Part shown: positions 26,198 to 34,316 of the stretch, one piece after another
Position numbering within the stretch: position 1 is the stretch's first letter
Layout: each line of letters opens with the position of its first letter
Source: Halothiobacillaceae bacterium
GTDB taxonomy: Bacteria; Pseudomonadota; Gammaproteobacteria; Halothiobacillales; Halothiobacillaceae
Reading direction: 5' to 3'
Assembly: GCA_028696185.1 (NCBI GenBank)
Contig: JAQVHL010000014.1
Coordinates: 1-51,943 of the forward strand
DNA: 51,943 bases
Made by a program: the position numbers and the translations under genes
The notes under the pieces: generated by a model
Told to the model about the DNA's origin: nothing
The model's input: only the letters and a program-made list of their open reading frames with translations
Databases searched by the model: none

Positions 26198-26913
26198 AGC
26201 GTGCGCTGGTGACCGGGGGGACCGGGGACATCGGTGCGGCGGTGTGCCGCCGTCTGGCCGCGCGCGGCCTGCATGTGATCGTGCATACCCATTCGCGTCC
26301 AGAGCAGGCGCAAGCGCTGGTGGAGGACATTCGTGCGCGGGGCGGTTCGGCACAGGTCGTCGTGTTTGATGTCACCGAGGGGGAGACCACGCGCCAGGCC
26401 CTGGAGGTATTGCTGGCCGATGGGCCGATCCAGGTGCTGGTCAGTAATGCCGGACGGCATGCGGATGCGCCCTTGGCGGGGATGTCGCCGCGTGATTGGC
26501 ATGAGGTCATCGATGTATCGCTGAACGGGTTTTACAACGTGACCCAGCCCTTGCTGCTACCGATGATGGGCACGCGCTGGGGACGGGTCATTGCCCTGTC
26601 ATCGGTGGCCGCCATCATGGGCAACCGCGGACAGGCCAATTACGCGGCGGCCAAGGCCGGGTTGCACGGCGCGGTGCGTTCGCTGGCCATCGAGCTGGCT
26701 TCACGCGGGGTGACGGCCAATGCCGTGGCGCCGGGAATCATTGCCGGTCGCATGGCCGATGCCGCTTTCGATGAGGAGCGCATCCGTCAGATTGTACCGA
26801 TGCGGCGTGCGGGGCGTCCGGAAGAGGTGGCCGCGCTGGTCGATTTTCTTGCGTCCGACGAGGCCGGGTACATCTCTGGCCAGATCATTTCCATCAACGG
26901 GGCCATGGCCTGA
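26194..26913 (+). CDS. 3-oxoacyl-ACP reductase (FabG type, ApeQ-like)
   Basis: A 239-residue SDR that reduces the 3-keto group of the growing chain with NADPH. The cofactor motif TGGTGDIG is at residues 7-14, NAG is present as SNAG, and the catalytic residues are Ser136/137, Tyr150 and Lys154 (ALSSVAAIMGNRGQANYAAAKAG). The open frame extends upstream to 26044, but the ATG at 26194 overlaps the dehydratase stop by 4 bases and gives the normal length. It closes the first block of the cluster; a 118-base gap follows. Confidence 0.93.
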   Translation: MKRALVTGGTGDIGAAVCRRLAARGLHVIVHTHSRPEQAQALVEDIRARGGSAQVVVFDVTEGETTRQALEVLLADGPIQVLVSNAGRHADAPLAGMSPRDWHEVIDVSLNGFYNVTQPLLLPMMGTRWGRVIALSSVAAIMGNRGQANYAAAKAGLHGAVRSLAIELASRGVTANAVAPGIIAGRMADAAFDEERIRQIVPMRRAGRPEEVAALVDFLASDEAGYISGQIISINGAMA

Positions 26914-27031
26914 GCGTCTGTTCACCGCTTGTGCTTGCGCGCATCCGCTGACCCGAGTCGTGAGCCGGTTCTGAAACATCACTCGCGCCGCCACTGAGGG
27001 CGGTCGGTAGCGGCGATACGGAGCACCCTGT

Positions 27032-27799
27032 TTGAATTATTGCATCGTCATTCCGGCCTACAACGAGCAGGCGACCCTCCGCGATCTGGTCCAGCGCGTA
27101 CTGGAGCAGCACGAGAAGGTTATTGTGGTGGACGACGGTTCGGTCGATGCCACGGCGGATTGTCTTGAAGGCTTGCCGGTTCGTCTGCTGCGCCATGCGC
27201 AGAATTGTGGCAAGGCGGCCAGTCTGCGCAGTGGCGCGCGGCTGGCTATCGAGGAGGGCGCGCGCTGGGTGGTGACGCTTGATGGCGACGGCCAGCACCG
27301 CCCGGAGGACATTGCCGGCCTGCTGGATGCGGCGCGTCAGCACCCGGATGGTCTGGTCATTGCCGCCCGCCTGCGTGGGCGCGGCAATGTGCCGCCGATG
27401 CGCCGCTTCGCCAATGCCTTTGCCAATTTCTGGATCTCCTGGGCGGCCGGGCAGCGTATCGCCGATACCCAGTCGGGTTTTCGTGTTTATCCGGCCGAGC
27501 TTTTCCGTGAACTGGCGCTGCCCGAAGACCGGCACAGCGGTTTCGTGTTCGAAAGCGAGATACTCATCGAAGCGGCGTGGCGCGGCTATGCGATCCGCGC
27601 CTGGCCCATCGAGGCGCTGTACCCGCCGGGACGGCGTGCCAGCCACTACCGGCCCTGGCGTGATACCTCGCGCATCGTGCGCATGGTGGCTTTGCGGCTG
27701 TGGCGTACCGGCTTTAATCCTCGCGGTTTGTTGTCTATCCTGTCCGGTAGCAAGCCGGGACCAGGCGACGCCGCGCATTGCGCCAGAAAAACACAATGA
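27032..27799 (+). CDS. Family 2 glycosyltransferase
   Basis: A 255-residue GT-A enzyme with the N-terminal block MNYCIVIPAYNEQATL, VVDDGSVD, and a metal-binding DGD at residues 84-86 (TLDGDGQH). The form resembles dolichol-phosphate-mannose-synthase-like transferases (DTQSGFRVYP). No C-terminal membrane helices are present. It starts with TTG, preceded by GGAG. In aryl polyene loci a glycosyltransferase, often fused to an acyltransferase, modifies the pigment; here the two activities would be on separate proteins. The target is inferred from context. Confidence 0.9.
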   Translation: MNYCIVIPAYNEQATLRDLVQRVLEQHEKVIVVDDGSVDATADCLEGLPVRLLRHAQNCGKAASLRSGARLAIEEGARWVVTLDGDGQHRPEDIAGLLDAARQHPDGLVIAARLRGRGNVPPMRRFANAFANFWISWAAGQRIADTQSGFRVYPAELFRELALPEDRHSGFVFESEILIEAAWRGYAIRAWPIEALYPPGRRASHYRPWRDTSRIVRMVALRLWRTGFNPRGLLSILSGSKPGPGDAAHCARKTQ

Positions 27800-27809
27800 C
27801 TTCAATTGG

Positions 27810-28217
27810 ATGGCAATGATGTTCACAAGGTTGTCCAGGGTGGCTCTGGTGCTTGTCGCGGTGGTTTCGATGGCCGCCTGCCGTACGTCCTCTGTGTATA
27901 ACGTGGTCGATGCGCCGGTGACCATCTCCACGACCACGGCATCCGTCCAGGCGGCGGATGTGCGTAATGCCATTGTGCGGGCCGGTGCTGCGCTGGGCTG
28001 GCAGATGAAAGACGACGGTCCGGGGCGCATCGTCGGCACCCTCCATCTGCGCGACCACATGGCGCAGGTGGCCATTACCTACAGTGCGCAGAGCTACAGC
28101 ATCAATTACCTGAACAGCCAGAATCTCAAGTACGACGGCGGTTCTATCCATAGCAATTACAACGGTTGGATTCAGCGTCTGGATGGCCAGATCCGCGCCA
28201 ATCTGTTGGCCATGTGA
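27810..28217 (+). CDS. Putative lipoprotein, uncharacterised family
   Basis: A 135-residue protein with a lipoprotein signal (VALVLVAVVSMAAC, lipobox MAAC). The mature part includes QSYSINYLNSQNLKYDGGSIHSNYNGW, a block I have seen in many small gammaproteobacterial lipoproteins of unknown role. ATGs at 27810, 27816 and 27819 are all possible; 27810 gives the longest product and the signal does not change. It lies between the glycosyltransferase and the DUF218 gene with 10-base gaps, so the three are likely co-transcribed. Confidence 0.78.
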   Translation: MAMMFTRLSRVALVLVAVVSMAACRTSSVYNVVDAPVTISTTTASVQAADVRNAIVRAGAALGWQMKDDGPGRIVGTLHLRDHMAQVAITYSAQSYSINYLNSQNLKYDGGSIHSNYNGWIQRLDGQIRANLLAM

Positions 28218-28227
28218 TGCGGATGTG

Positions 28228-28932
28228 ATGTTTCCTGCGTGGGCCGCGCGCCGGGTGCGTTTTCGGCGGGATATCGGCGTGACGGGGCTGGCCATGCTGG
28301 CCCTTTCTTCATTGGTGCTCCTGGGCAGCGGCACGCTGGCGCTATGGCTGAGCGCACGGCAGGTATGGCGCAGCGCGTGCCGTGCTCCGGTTCGTCCGAT
28401 GCCCGATACGGCGCGGGTTTGTCTGGTGTTCGGGCAGGCGCTGGATGCGCGCGGCGCGATCCGTCCAGCCTATGCCGAGCGTCTGGCGCGCGCGGCCTGG
28501 CTTGCGCAACGGGAGCCCGATCTGCGCTTCGTGCTCCTGGGGGGCATGACGGGCGTGGGCATGCTGTCCGAGGCCGCTGCCGGGGCGGCTCAATTGCAGC
28601 GCCTGGGTGTGGATCCTGCGCGGATGGTGCTTGAGGAATCCTCCCGTCACACCCTGGATAATCTGCACCGTGCCCGCGCCGTGCTGCCCGCCGGTGAGCC
28701 GGTCATCCTGCTGAGCAGCCGTCTGCATCTGGCTCGCTGCGCCGCGATGGCGCGCGAGATGGGGTTCGTTGCACACCCCTGTGCGGCTGAGGCGCAAACC
28801 GGCCCGCTGCATGCCTATCTGCCTACCCTGCTGTTCGAGGGCGGGCTTCTGATGTGGTTTCATACCGGGCGTGTGTGCGGGCGCTGGCTGGGCAGTCGTG
28901 AGATTTGCCGCCGTCTGGGCAGTCGGGTCTGA
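28228..28932 (+). CDS. DUF218/YdcF-like membrane protein
   Basis: A 234-residue protein with one N-terminal membrane helix (about residues 17-44) and a DUF218 fold. The blocks VCLVFGQALDARGAIRPAYAERL, LLGGMTGVG and LEESSRHTLDNLHRA match the YdcF/SanA/ElyC group. SanA and ElyC affect envelope integrity in E. coli. The ATG at 28228 is preferred over 28183 because it gives the N-terminal helix directly. The stop overlaps the next start by one base. Confidence 0.85.
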   Translation: MFPAWAARRVRFRRDIGVTGLAMLALSSLVLLGSGTLALWLSARQVWRSACRAPVRPMPDTARVCLVFGQALDARGAIRPAYAERLARAAWLAQREPDLRFVLLGGMTGVGMLSEAAAGAAQLQRLGVDPARMVLEESSRHTLDNLHRARAVLPAGEPVILLSSRLHLARCAAMAREMGFVAHPCAAEAQTGPLHAYLPTLLFEGGLLMWFHTGRVCGRWLGSREICRRLGSRV

Positions 28933-29705
28933 TGTTTCCCTTGCGCCGCTTCCTGCGTGCCTTGTCCCGGCGGGCCCGTGCGCTTTCCGGTCAGGGCGGG
29001 GTGCTGGCGCTATGGCGCTACTACTCCCCGTTTCGCCCGCTGGGGGTGGTCGAAACGGGGGCGCCCGCGCAGGCGGATACCCTGGTGATTTTCCTGCCGG
29101 GCATAGAGGACAGTGCCGAGGATTTTCATGCGCAGGGGTTTCCTCAGGCGCTGCGCGCGCGCTTTCCCGGTGCGCGCTGCGTGGCCCTGGATGCGCATCT
29201 TGGGTATTACCTCACCCGCCGTATCGTTCGCTGTCTGCACGAGGAGATTGTGCGCCCGGCACGCGCGGCGGGGGTTCGCCGTGTCGTGCTGGTCGGCGTG
29301 TCCATGGGGGCGCTGGGCGCCTTGTTGTATCTGCGCGCCCATCCGCGCGAGGTGCAGGGACTGGTGTTGATGGCGCCGTTTCTGGGGCGTGACTGGCGTA
29401 TCCGCCGCTTTGCCGCCCGCCCGGATCGTCCGCGCGCCGAGGAGGGCTTCGAGCAGAGCCTCTGGGCCTGTCTCCTGGCGCAGGTGGACGCGGGTTTGCC
29501 GGTCTGTCTGGCCTATGGCGGCGAGGATCGCATGCAGGCCGAACAGGGTTTGCTGGCGGCGCGTCTGCCCGAGGCGAGTGTGTGGCGAGCGCAAGGTGGA
29601 CATGCCTGGACGACCTGGGCGGGTTTGTGGTTGCAGTTGCTGACGGATGAACGCGGGCTGGCGCAGGCCTTGTTTTCCGATGAGGGCTGGAGAGGGCTGT
29701 CTTGA
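28932..29705 (+). CDS. Alpha/beta hydrolase
   Basis: A 257-residue hydrolase of unknown substrate. The nucleophile elbow is GVSMG with Ser124, an acid residue may be the Asp in GGEDRM, and a histidine lies in GGHAW, giving a plausible triad. A short basic N terminus (MFPLRRFLRALSRRARAL) has no clear signal. It overlaps the DUF218 gene by one base and is followed by a promoter at 29722-29750. It could act as a thioesterase for the cluster, which otherwise lacks one, but nothing in the sequence proves that. Confidence 0.82.
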   Translation: MFPLRRFLRALSRRARALSGQGGVLALWRYYSPFRPLGVVETGAPAQADTLVIFLPGIEDSAEDFHAQGFPQALRARFPGARCVALDAHLGYYLTRRIVRCLHEEIVRPARAAGVRRVVLVGVSMGALGALLYLRAHPREVQGLVLMAPFLGRDWRIRRFAARPDRPRAEEGFEQSLWACLLAQVDAGLPVCLAYGGEDRMQAEQGLLAARLPEASVWRAQGGHAWTTWAGLWLQLLTDERGLAQALFSDEGWRGLS

Positions 29706-29721
29706 TTCGCGCGGTGCTGGA

Positions 29722-29750
29722 TTGCCTGTGCGGGAAAGGCTTCTTAGAAT
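29722..29750 (+). promoter_or_regulatory. Promoter ahead of the halogenase-ACP-ligase block
   Basis: TTGCCT (29722-29727) and TAGAAT (29745-29750) are separated by 17 bases. It lies in the 90-base gap before the flavoprotein gene and suggests a second transcription start within the cluster. Confidence 0.5.
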
Positions 29751-29795
29751 GACGCGCGACTATCAGGCTTTTGCTTATTTTACGGACATGCCGCT

Positions 29796-31160
29796 TTGAA
29801 CAGGGATACCGATTCGCCCGAGGACGGCTTTGCCGTGGATGAACGCTGTGATGTCGTGGTCATCGGTGGCGGTCCGGCCGGATCGACGGTGGCGCCCTTG
29901 CTGGCCCAGCGTGGCTGGCGCGTGCTGCAGCTTGAAAAGGACCACCACCCGCGCTTTCACATCGGCGAGTCCCTGTTGCCGATGAATCTGGAGATCTTCG
30001 AGCAGCTGGGTGTGCTGGACAAGGTGGCGGCGCTGGGGGTGCTCAAGCCCGGCGCCGAGTTCAACCTGGCGCAGGACGGGCAATCGCATGCGCTGACCTA
30101 TTACTTCCGCGATGCGCTCAACCCGTATGTCGATCATGCCTATCAGGTGCGGCGCTCCGAATTCGATGAGATGCTGTTCCGCAACAGCGCAGAAAAAGGC
30201 GTCGATGCCCGCGAGGGTGTGCAGGTGCTGGATGTCGATTTCCGCCCCGGTCTTCCCAGCCTTGTGCATGTGCGCGACGCGCAGGGACAGCGCCGGGTGA
30301 TCGAGGCCCGCTACCTGGTGGATACCAGCGGTCGCGATACGTTCCTGTCGCGCAAGCTGGGCTTCAAGCGCCGCCACCCACGCCATAACAGCGCGGCGGT
30401 GTTTGGACACTTTACCGATGTGACCCGTCGCCCAGGGGCGGATGCCGGCAATATCAGCATTTACTGGTTTGAGCATGGCTGGTTCTGGATGATCCCCCTG
30501 CGCGACGGCAGCATGAGCGTGGGCGCCGTGTGCTGGCCGGAGTACATCAAGTCCCGTCAGGGCTCGCTGACGGATTTTCTGTGGGATACCATCCGCCAGT
30601 GCGCGCCAGTGTACGAGCGTATGAAGGACGCCACGCTCATCGACAACGAGGCGCGGGCCACAGGCAATTACGCTTATGTTTCCACCCGCATGCACGGGCC
30701 GGGCTATCTGCTGGTGGGCGATGCCTTTGCCTTCGTCGATCCGGTGTTTTCAAGCGGGGTGTATCTTGCGATGAACAGCGCCCGCCTCGCCGTGGACGTG
30801 GTCGATGGAACCCTGCGCGACCCCGCGCGCGAAACCGTGCTGCAGAAGGCCTACGAGAAGCGCGTGCGCACCGCGATCCGCCGTTTTTCCTGGTTCATTT
30901 TCCGCTTCACTTCGCCGGTCATGCGCTGGCTGTTCATGCATCCGAGCCATGCCATGAAAATGCAGTCGGCGGTAATTACCCTACTCGCGGGCGACGTGTT
31001 CGGACGCACCCGCACAACCGTACCCATTCTGGCGTTCCGTTCCATCTATTACGGCTTTTCCGCCTTGCGCCTGCGCCAGACCCTGCCCGCCTGGTGGCGG
31101 CGTGTGCGCAACCGTCGCGAGGCGTTTTCCGGTGGAACAACCTCCCAGGATACGCAATGA
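29796..31160 (+). CDS. Flavin-dependent halogenase-type enzyme
   Basis: A 454-residue FAD enzyme. The FAD motif is VVIGGGPAGST near the N terminus, followed by GESLLPMNLEIFEQLG. The halogenase signature WxWxIP is complete as WFWMIP at residues 229-234, and the second halogenase motif FxxPxxSxG is present as FVDPVFSSG at 313-321. These motifs separate flavin halogenases from monooxygenases, so chlorination or bromination of the carrier-bound aromatic or polyene is likely. Xanthomonadins are brominated aryl polyenes with comparable genes. The start is TTG; no ATG lies in frame near it. A promoter sits just upstream and the ACP gene follows after 22 bases. Confidence 0.87.
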   Translation: MNRDTDSPEDGFAVDERCDVVVIGGGPAGSTVAPLLAQRGWRVLQLEKDHHPRFHIGESLLPMNLEIFEQLGVLDKVAALGVLKPGAEFNLAQDGQSHALTYYFRDALNPYVDHAYQVRRSEFDEMLFRNSAEKGVDAREGVQVLDVDFRPGLPSLVHVRDAQGQRRVIEARYLVDTSGRDTFLSRKLGFKRRHPRHNSAAVFGHFTDVTRRPGADAGNISIYWFEHGWFWMIPLRDGSMSVGAVCWPEYIKSRQGSLTDFLWDTIRQCAPVYERMKDATLIDNEARATGNYAYVSTRMHGPGYLLVGDAFAFVDPVFSSGVYLAMNSARLAVDVVDGTLRDPARETVLQKAYEKRVRTAIRRFSWFIFRFTSPVMRWLFMHPSHAMKMQSAVITLLAGDVFGRTRTTVPILAFRSIYYGFSALRLRQTLPAWWRRVRNRREAFSGGTTSQDTQ

Positions 31161-31182
31161 CTCCACGAACAAGGAACCGCAC

Positions 31183-31452
31183 ATGACCGAAGCCGCCGAA
31201 CTGCGTGACGAGGTGGCCCGCCTCATTATCGACACACTGAACCTGGAGGAGGTGCGCGTCGAGGATATCGACCCTGCCGCGCCCTTGTTCCGCGAAGGAT
31301 TGGGGCTTGACTCCATCGACGCACTCGAACTGGCCCTGGCCATTTCCCGCCGTTACGGTTTCCAGCTGCGCTCCGACGACGAGAACAACATGCGTATTTT
31401 TTCCTCGCTGGATGCGCTTGCCCGGCATATCGCCGCACACCGGGTCGGCTGA
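31183..31452 (+). CDS. Acyl carrier protein
   Basis: An 89-residue acidic carrier protein with the phosphopantetheine serine Ser44 in GLDSIDALEL. It would hold the growing polyene chain or the activated starter. AAGGAACC precedes the ATG at 31183; the upstream open frame to 31102 is within the halogenase gene. Aryl polyene loci usually encode two ACPs; this is the only one found in the window. Confidence 0.93.
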   Translation: MTEAAELRDEVARLIIDTLNLEEVRVEDIDPAAPLFREGLGLDSIDALELALAISRRYGFQLRSDDENNMRIFSSLDALARHIAAHRVG

Positions 31453-32067
31453 ATGCCGGTCCTCGCGGCGCTGCTGGTTTCCTTTCCCATCCTCTCGCAT
31501 CTGGCGGTACTGGGCGGGATGGGGGAGGGGGCGTCGCTGGGGCTGGTGGGACTCGTCACACTGCTGATCGTCCTGCGCCAGTCGCACCTTACTCGCCGTG
31601 TGCTGGTGTTTCTCGCCGGTCTGGGTGTTGGGTATGGCCTTTGGCAGATCGGGCAGGGTGTGTGGGCCATGCAGGCGCTGCCCCTGTTCATCTATGGCGC
31701 GTTGTTCCTGAGCTTTGCCTCCACCCTGCGCCGCGGACAGGAACCCCTGGTTTCCCGGATAGCCCGCGCCATTCGCGGAGAGCTGCCGCCTTCAGCGGCG
31801 CGCTACACGCGAAGGGTAACGCAGCTTTGGGCCGGCTATTTCGTCCTGATGTTCTTTGTTGCGCTGGGGCTGGCCCTGTGGGCGCCCTTGCCTGTCTGGT
31901 CCTGGTTTGCCAATGTGCTTGGCTATGGTTTGACGGCCGCCGTGTTCCTGCTGGAATTTTTCGTGCGCCGCCGTGTACTGCGTGAGCTGTCGCATCCGGA
32001 CCTCAAGGGGTATTTCGTGCAGCTTGCGCGCTGCGACCGCACTATCCTGCGAGGGCGCGAAGGATGA
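31453..32067 (+). CDS. Integral membrane protein (COG4648-like)
   Basis: A 204-residue membrane protein with about six helices by eye (blocks VLAALLVSFPILSHLAVL, LGLVGLVTLLIVL, VLVFLAGLGVGYGLW, ALPLFIYGALFLSF, LWAGYFVLMFFVALGLAL and FANVLGYGLTAAVFLLEFF). Proteins of this kind recur between the ACP and ligase genes of aryl polyene loci, but their role is unknown. The start directly abuts the ACP stop, and the stop overlaps the ligase start by 4 bases. Confidence 0.85.
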   Translation: MPVLAALLVSFPILSHLAVLGGMGEGASLGLVGLVTLLIVLRQSHLTRRVLVFLAGLGVGYGLWQIGQGVWAMQALPLFIYGALFLSFASTLRRGQEPLVSRIARAIRGELPPSAARYTRRVTQLWAGYFVLMFFVALGLALWAPLPVWSWFANVLGYGLTAAVFLLEFFVRRRVLRELSHPDLKGYFVQLARCDRTILRGREG

Positions 32068-33401
32068 ACGGGCCGCTGCTGTTCGGCGTGCGGGGTGTCG
32101 AAAGTCGCGCGCGCTTTTTTCGTCGTGTCCATGCCCTGGCCGCGGGCTTGCCCGAGCTGCCCTGCTGTCTCAATCTCTGCGAGGGGCGCGACAGTTTTAT
32201 GCTGGCCTTTGCTGCCGCCATGACCCGTGGCGTCACGACCCTGCTGCCGCAGGGGCGCGACGCCAGCGCGCTGTCTGGCGTGCTTCGTGAACATCCCCTT
32301 GCGTTTTATTTCGCCGAACAGGCGCTGCCGGGTCTGGATTGCCCCTGGGTGTCTCCCGTGGATTCTCCTTCGTCGGCGGGCGTCCCTGATGGCCAGACAC
32401 AGGACGCGAGTCACTGGCAGGAGCCCCCGTCCGAAACAATCGTCGCGCGGGTATTTACCTCTGGCAGCACCGGGAGCCCCATGGCGCATGACAAACACTG
32501 GGGCAGCCTGCGTGAAGGCGCGCGCCTGACGCGCGAGGCGCTGCAGCTGCAGGGGCACACGCTGGTCGCCACGGTGCCGCCCCAGCATATGTTTGGCCTG
32601 GAGCTGTCGATTATTCAGCCGCTGTGCGGAGGCGTCGCGGTGCATCGGGGGCGGCCTTTTTACCCCGAGGATGTGCAGCAGGCGCTTGCCGAGGTTCCGG
32701 CGCCCCGTGTGCTGGTGACCACACCTTACCATCTGAAAATTCTGCTGGCCTCCGGCCTGAGTTTCCCGCCACTGTCTTGCGTCGTCACGGCTACAGCGCC
32801 CTTGCCCGAGGGGCTTGCATGCGAGGCGGAGGCGTATTTCGCCGCACCACTGCAGGAAATCTACGGGTCTACCGAAACGGGTGCGATAGCCTGTCGCGGC
32901 CCGGTGCGCGACACACGCTGGCACGCCTGGCCAGGGCTTCGGCTGAACGCGCTTGAGGAAGGCACCGGCGTCGCCGGGGCGCATCTTGAAGGCGAAGTGC
33001 GGTTGCCCGACCGCATCCAGTGGCAGGATGAAGGGTGTTTTCACTGGCTGGGACGCTCGTCCGACATGCTGAAGCTCGCCGGTCGCCGTGCCTCGCTGGC
33101 CGAGCTCAACCGGCAGTTGCTCGGTATCGACGGGGTGGATGATGGCGTGATCTTCCTGCCGGACGAGGGGCTGGCCGCCCGTCCTGCGGCTCTTGTCGTG
33201 GCGCCCAGGCTTGCGCGGTCTCAGGTGCTCGACGCGCTCTCCCGCCGTATCGACCCGGTTTTCCTGCCTCGCCCGCTTTACTGTGTGGACCGCCTGCCGC
33301 GCGATGCCAGCGGCAAGCTGCCGCGTGAGCGCCTGCTCAGGCTGTGGCAGGCGCTGCGGCTCAACCCCGCCCGTTTGAAGGAACAGGAGGTATGTGCATG
33401 A
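32064..33401 (+). CDS. AMP-forming acyl-ACP ligase (ApeH-like)
   Basis: A 445-residue adenylate-forming enzyme. It has the P-loop FTSGSTGSP, the block YGSTETGAIAC, the hinge GRSSDMLKLAGRR and the C-terminal catalytic lysine in LPRDASGKLPR. In aryl polyene loci the ligase activates the aromatic starter acid and loads it onto an ACP. The N-terminal domain is shorter than in acyl-CoA synthetases, as in that group. The start overlaps the membrane-protein stop (ATGA), and its own stop overlaps the GNAT start (ATGA). Confidence 0.92.
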   Translation: MNGPLLFGVRGVESRARFFRRVHALAAGLPELPCCLNLCEGRDSFMLAFAAAMTRGVTTLLPQGRDASALSGVLREHPLAFYFAEQALPGLDCPWVSPVDSPSSAGVPDGQTQDASHWQEPPSETIVARVFTSGSTGSPMAHDKHWGSLREGARLTREALQLQGHTLVATVPPQHMFGLELSIIQPLCGGVAVHRGRPFYPEDVQQALAEVPAPRVLVTTPYHLKILLASGLSFPPLSCVVTATAPLPEGLACEAEAYFAAPLQEIYGSTETGAIACRGPVRDTRWHAWPGLRLNALEEGTGVAGAHLEGEVRLPDRIQWQDEGCFHWLGRSSDMLKLAGRRASLAELNRQLLGIDGVDDGVIFLPDEGLAARPAALVVAPRLARSQVLDALSRRIDPVFLPRPLYCVDRLPRDASGKLPRERLLRLWQALRLNPARLKEQEVCA

Positions 33402-33907
33402 ATGATGCGCTTGGAAATCTGTTCGAGGGCGGGCTCTCGATCCGTAGGGCACGACCGTCGGATGAGCCCTTCCTGACCTCGCTGTATCGTGAATCCCGCG
33501 ACGATCTGCGTCTTCTCGATGCGGATGATGAGTTCATCGATGGCCTGATTGACTGGCAGTATGAATGTCAGCGTACCGGGTATGGGGAGATGTTTCCCAA
33601 CGCGTTGTATTTTGTCATTGAGGTGCAGGGTAGTAAGGCGGGGCGTCTGGTGGTCGATTTTGGCACCAACGAAGTCCGTGTCGTCGATCTATGCTTGATC
33701 AGCGCTGCGCGAGGCAGGGGGGTCGGCCGTGCTTTGCTGCAAGGATTGCAGCGCGCCGCGGCAAAGGTGCGGGCGCCTTTGCTCCTGACGGTTGCGCGTG
33801 GCAATCCGGTGGCGAGGATGCTTTACGTTTCATTGGGTTTTCAGAGCATTGAAGTTTCTGCCGGATTTGAGCGTATGGGATGGTTTCCCGGTAGCCCGTC
33901 TGTTTGA
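33398..33907 (+). CDS. GNAT family N-acetyltransferase
   Basis: A 169-residue acetyltransferase with the acetyl-CoA loop AARGRGVGRALLQGLQ, following the V/D-rich strand VRVVDLCLIS. A strong AGGAGG precedes the ATG at 33398, which overlaps the ligase stop by 4 bases. That coupling ties it to the polyketide transcript. GNAT genes of this type also occur beside tail-collar proteins and DUF6916 proteins, as here. The substrate is unknown. Confidence 0.87.
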   Translation: MNDALGNLFEGGLSIRRARPSDEPFLTSLYRESRDDLRLLDADDEFIDGLIDWQYECQRTGYGEMFPNALYFVIEVQGSKAGRLVVDFGTNEVRVVDLCLISAARGRGVGRALLQGLQRAAAKVRAPLLLTVARGNPVARMLYVSLGFQSIEVSAGFERMGWFPGSPSV

Positions 33908-33943
33908 TGGGCGTGTGTCTTCGTGTGCAAATGAGGAAAGCGC

Positions 33944-34279
33944 ATGGTCGTCGATTTGCTGCGTGAGGATGCCTGTGAGCAGCTGGAAGCGTGCGTTGGT
34001 GCTGCCTTCAACGTCATGGGACCGGACGCGTCTTCTTGGCTGGAACTGAAACTGATCCGTGTGGAGCGGCGCCCCGCGCGCAAGCTTGGCGATCAATCGC
34101 GGTCCTTTGTCCGTGTGCGCGAACATCCTTTCCTGGCCGAGTTTCTTGGGCCGTTGCAACCGATCCTGCGTGATGGAAGCGTTGAGTTGCGGGATGCTGA
34201 GGGACGCTTGTGGCCCTTGTTCCTGTCCGCCTACGCGGCAGATCGGGAGGGTGTCTGGTATGAGGCGATCGTGGGGTGA
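33944..34279 (+). CDS. DUF6916-like small protein
   Basis: A 111-residue protein with the ending RLWPLFLSAYAADREGVWYEAIVG and an internal FVRVREHPFLAEFL block, matching small proteins found beside tail-collar genes (DUF6916-like). GAGGAAAG precedes the ATG. It is 36 bases after the GNAT gene and converges on the collar gene. The role is unknown; the family name is from memory of the pattern, so treat it as tentative. Confidence 0.7.
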   Translation: MVVDLLREDACEQLEACVGAAFNVMGPDASSWLELKLIRVERRPARKLGDQSRSFVRVREHPFLAEFLGPLQPILRDGSVELRDAEGRLWPLFLSAYAADREGVWYEAIVG

Positions 34280-34307
34280 GGCATGCGATGCTTGTTCCTC
34301 GCATGCC
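34280..34307. terminator. Hairpin between convergent genes
   Basis: A perfect 9-bp stem, GGCATGCGA/TCGCATGCC, begins right after the DUF6916 stop and ends 10 bases before the collar stop. It suits a bidirectional terminator, although neither side has a long T-run. Confidence 0.5.
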
Positions 34308-34316
34308 CCGGGTCAT

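Noticed and set aside
31923-33452. Minus-strand frame of 509 residues opposite the ligase
   Set aside because: Antisense of the AMP-forming ligase with all of its motifs.
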